Origin: Bacillota bacterium
GTDB lineage: Bacteria; Bacillota; Clostridia; Christensenellales; CAG-138
NCBI GenBank assembly: GCA_023451115.1
Contig: JAEXFV010000153.1
Coordinates: 1 to 14,557 of the forward strand
DNA length: 14,557 nt
Reading direction: 5' to 3'
Below, one piece after another: positions 12,263 to 14,557 of the stretch. Within the stretch, counting starts at the first letter, position 1; each line of letters begins with the position of its first letter. The notes under the pieces were generated by a model. It saw nothing but the letters and a program-made list of their open reading frames with translations, was not told the DNA's origin and did not search any database. A program made the translations under genes and the position numbers.

Positions 12263-13990
12263 ATGCTACAGATGAAGTTGCGCACACAAATTCTGCTTTA
12301 TTTTATGGTATGCATTACCATTGTGTTTGCCATACAGCTCTTCGTGGTGCAAACGCAAATGCGGGAGTTAAAAACTACCCAAATCCAGTCCCTCAACGGG
12401 CAATTGGTGCAATCAAAAGCAGATGAAATCGGCGGCTGGCTCAACCAGCGGCTTTCGGAAATCCGCATTGCCAGCCAGCAGCAGAGCATTCAGCAAATGG
12501 ACATCCCCAACGCGTTGGACTATTTGGACCAACTCAATGACTTTGCCGGCGGCCTTTATGGGGATGTGGCCCAGCCTTTTGTAATAGTAGACCGGGATGG
12601 ATACGCCTATCAAAGCGACGGCAGCACCCTGGACGTTTCCCAGCGGGAATTCTTTCAGCAGGCATTTGCCTCCCAGCGGGAATATACCATCAGCAAGCCT
12701 CTGTACTCCCGGCTGGAATGGCAGAGGGTGGTGATTATCACCTACCCTATCTACCAGCAGCAGGAGCGCGCAGGGTATATCTTAGGTTCCCTGCGGCTTA
12801 CAAAGCTGAGCGAAATCCTCTCGGATGTAGACCTTTATGGCGGCAGCGTATGGATTATGGACGACGAAGGGCGCGTATTAGCGGAGGATGATAACCATAC
12901 CCATGGCAGCATTGCAACCGGCTGCCCCAAGGGATACAGCTTCACCCAGGCAGCCGCTGCCCTTGCCCAGCAGCAAAGCGGTGAATACCGTCTCTCCCTT
13001 GAGGCGGGAGCACCGGAAACATTGTTGTATGCTTCCATCCCCTACACCCAGGGCTGGAAGCTGTGCGTGCTGGCTTCCCAAGGGGTGATGGATGCCCCCA
13101 TGAACCAGGTAACGCAGTCTATTTTCTTTGTATGGGCGCTTTTGATTTTTGCTATGGCCTTGTTCTCCTTGGTATATGTAAAATCCGTTGTACGCCCGCT
13201 GGATCAGCTGGTTCAGGCCATGGATGAGATTGACCTGGATCACCCTGCGCAATACCAGCCATGCGGCCCGCTGGAAATCCAGCGGCTTACGCACAGCTTT
13301 AACCGTATGACCCGGCGCATCCACCTGTTGCTTGGGCAGGTGCTATCCGAGCAAGCCTCCAAGCAAGAGGCGGAACGGCGGGTGCTGCAGGCCCAGATCA
13401 ATCCTCATTTCCTTTATAACACACTGGATACCATTGCCTGGAAAGCAATGGAGTATGGCGCAGCGGAAGTAGCAGATTTGATCAGCGCTTTATCCCGCTT
13501 TTTCCGCATTTCCCTCAGCGGTGGCAAGGATTTTATTACCCTGGATGAGGAAGCGGAGCATGTATACAGCTATCTGTTTATCCAGCAGGTGCGTTATGAG
13601 GATAAACTGGATTTTTCCTTGTATCTGGACGATCGCATACGGGATTGCCGCATTTTAAAGCTATTACTTCAGCCTTTGGTAGAAAACGCGATTTATCACG
13701 GCATTAAGCCAAAAGAAGGCAAGGGCATGCTTTATGTGCGCATTTGCCCCGTGGAGGATACCCGGATTGAAATCACCGTAGCGGATAATGGCGTAGGGTT
13801 AGCGCCTGAGCAGGTGGCAGCGCTACAAAATGATTTGGAGCAGGGCACCTGCACTTTGGGCTTTGGCCTTTGCAGCATTGCCCAGCGTTTACGGCTGACC
13901 TACGGGCCGGAATATGGCGCCCAGATCAACAGCCGTCAAGGGGTAGGCACAGCAATTGTGCTCACCATCCCCCTGGAACGAGAGGAGTAG
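12263..13990 (+). CDS. YesM-type sensor histidine kinase
   Basis: A 575-residue membrane sensor kinase. The first membrane helix (about 8-29), an extracytoplasmic sensing domain of Cache type (about 33-280, with FVIVDRDGYAYQSDG and GGSVWIMDDEGRVLAEDD as its two PAS-like halves), the second helix (286-306), a HAMP linker (about 305-358) and the His_kinase domain follow in order. The phospho-acceptor is His382 in QINPHFLYN. The ATP-binding domain has Asn475 in PLVENAIYHG, DNGVG (508-512) and GFGL (533-536), all intact. The ATG at 12263 follows GGAG by seven bases; a second ATG three codons later is less well placed. The response regulator gene follows after 7 bp. Transcription diverges from the redox operon, so the signal may be that operon's electron acceptor; this is inference. 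Confidence 0.95.
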   Translation: MLQMKLRTQILLYFMVCITIVFAIQLFVVQTQMRELKTTQIQSLNGQLVQSKADEIGGWLNQRLSEIRIASQQQSIQQMDIPNALDYLDQLNDFAGGLYGDVAQPFVIVDRDGYAYQSDGSTLDVSQREFFQQAFASQREYTISKPLYSRLEWQRVVIITYPIYQQQERAGYILGSLRLTKLSEILSDVDLYGGSVWIMDDEGRVLAEDDNHTHGSIATGCPKGYSFTQAAAALAQQQSGEYRLSLEAGAPETLLYASIPYTQGWKLCVLASQGVMDAPMNQVTQSIFFVWALLIFAMALFSLVYVKSVVRPLDQLVQAMDEIDLDHPAQYQPCGPLEIQRLTHSFNRMTRRIHLLLGQVLSEQASKQEAERRVLQAQINPHFLYNTLDTIAWKAMEYGAAEVADLISALSRFFRISLSGGKDFITLDEEAEHVYSYLFIQQVRYEDKLDFSLYLDDRIRDCRILKLLLQPLVENAIYHGIKPKEGKGMLYVRICPVEDTRIEITVADNGVGLAPEQVAALQNDLEQGTCTLGFGLCSIAQRLRLTYGPEYGAQINSRQGVGTAIVLTIPLEREE

Positions 13991-13997
13991 AAGGTTT

Positions 13998-14557
13998 GTG
14001 TTAAAACTGGTGATCGCAGACGATGAAATTACCATCCGCAGAGGATTGGCTACACTGGTAGCCTCCTTTGGGCTGCCTATAACCATTGCAGGCGCCGCAG
14101 CGGACGGCAGGGAGGCGTTAGCGTTATTTGAACAGCAGCGTCCGGAACTGATGTTGGTGGATATCAACATGCCTCATCTCAATGGGTTGGATTTGGTGGA
14201 GCAAACGCTGGCTTTGCTGCCGCAAAGCAAGGTGATTATCATTTCAGGATACGATCAGTTCGATTATGCCAGGCGGGCATTGCAGCTGGGGGTGTTTGAT
14301 TACCTGCTAAAGCCCATCAGCCGGGGTGCGCTCTATCAGGCCCTGTCCAAGGCCATCCAAGCCTATGAGCAGCGTTTGGTGGAGTTAAACCGGCTCAACC
14401 TGCAGCCGGCCCCCGCAGAAGCGGCTGGCAGCATCGACCCGGTAGAGGAAGCGCTGGGGATGATTCAGCAGCGTTATGCAGACCCGGATCTGAGCCTGGC
14501 CGCTCTGGCAAACGCATTGCATGTCAGCAGCGCCAATCTTTCCCGGGGCCTCAAGCA
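13998..14557 (+). CDS. AraC-type response regulator (YesN-like), N-terminal part (cut by window end)
   Basis: A GTG start at 13998 opens a frame of 186 codons that runs off the window. The receiver domain (about 1-122) is complete: acidic Asp8-Asp9, phospho-acceptor Asp55 in LMLVDINMP, Ser83 and Lys105 in DYLLKP. A linker rich in Ala and Pro follows, then from about residue 150 the first helix-turn-helix of an AraC-type DNA-binding domain (DLSLAALANALHVSSANLSR). GAGGAG and AAGG, partly within the kinase stop region, act as ribosome binding site, 7 bp after the kinase gene, so the two form one operon. It is the cognate partner of the kinase and the best candidate for a regulator acting on the adjacent divergent gap. 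Confidence 0.93.
   Translation, partial: MLKLVIADDEITIRRGLATLVASFGLPITIAGAAADGREALALFEQQRPELMLVDINMPHLNGLDLVEQTLALLPQSKVIIISGYDQFDYARRALQLGVFDYLLKPISRGALYQALSKAIQAYEQRLVELNRLNLQPAPAEAAGSIDPVEEALGMIQQRYADPDLSLAALANALHVSSANLSRGLK

Noticed and set aside
1..14557. CRISPR array, insertion sequence or prophage
   Set aside because: No regularly spaced repeats, transposase, integrase or terminal inverted repeats were found. The short repeats present are isolated pairs.

Overview
The window looks like chromosomal DNA from an anaerobic, moderate-GC Gram-positive bacterium of the Clostridia type. The signs are several lipoprotein signal peptides with lipoboxes, strong GGAGG ribosome binding sites, a YtrA-type GntR regulator with an ABC exporter, a YesM/YesN-type two-component system, and flavin-based extracytoplasmic electron transfer genes without cytochromes. 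The species cannot be named from sequence alone. There are no rRNA or tRNA genes, insertion sequences, phage genes or CRISPR arrays.

Layout. (1) 1-140, minus: the first 46 codons of a lipoprotein gene. It is divergent from a GNAT acetyltransferase (453-1013, plus); the 312-bp gap between them holds inverted repeats and a repeated operator-like element. (2) 1114-4868, minus: a tightly packed, probably five-gene operon, transcribed as GntR regulator, six-helix membrane protein, small membrane protein, ABC ATPase, and a large anchored extracytoplasmic protein of unknown function. A consensus promoter (TTGACA-17-TATAAT) with two tandem palindromic operators precedes it. (3) 5075-6016, plus: ybaB-recR (nucleoid-associated protein and recombination mediator) with its own extended -10 promoter. 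(4) 6230-7243, plus: a lipoprotein with an internal duplication, ending at a strong hairpin. (5) 7454-12027, minus: a five-gene redox operon, transcribed as lipoprotein FAD-dependent reductase, NusG-domain-II membrane protein, Gx-transporter-like membrane protein, ApbE flavin transferase lipoprotein, and a membrane-anchored protein with two covalent-FMN domains. It ends at an intrinsic terminator. (6) 12263-14557, plus and divergent from the redox operon: a YesM-like sensor kinase and the start of its AraC-type response regulator, cut by the window end.

How it fits together. The redox operon reads as a complete extracytoplasmic electron-transfer branch. Electrons from the membrane (through the NusG-II/Gx pair or a partner outside the window) would pass to the double-FMN protein, whose flavins ApbE attaches, and then to the surface lipoprotein FAD reductase, which reduces an external acceptor. 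The reductase has the fumarate-reductase-family scaffold but lacks two key arginines (positions 330 and 481 are Ser and His), so its acceptor is probably not fumarate or another simple dicarboxylate. The adjacent divergent sensor kinase has a large extracytoplasmic sensing domain and is a natural candidate to sense that acceptor. The linkage between kinase and operon is inference. This operon, with the odd structured segment between apbE and the FMN protein gene, is the most interesting part of the window.
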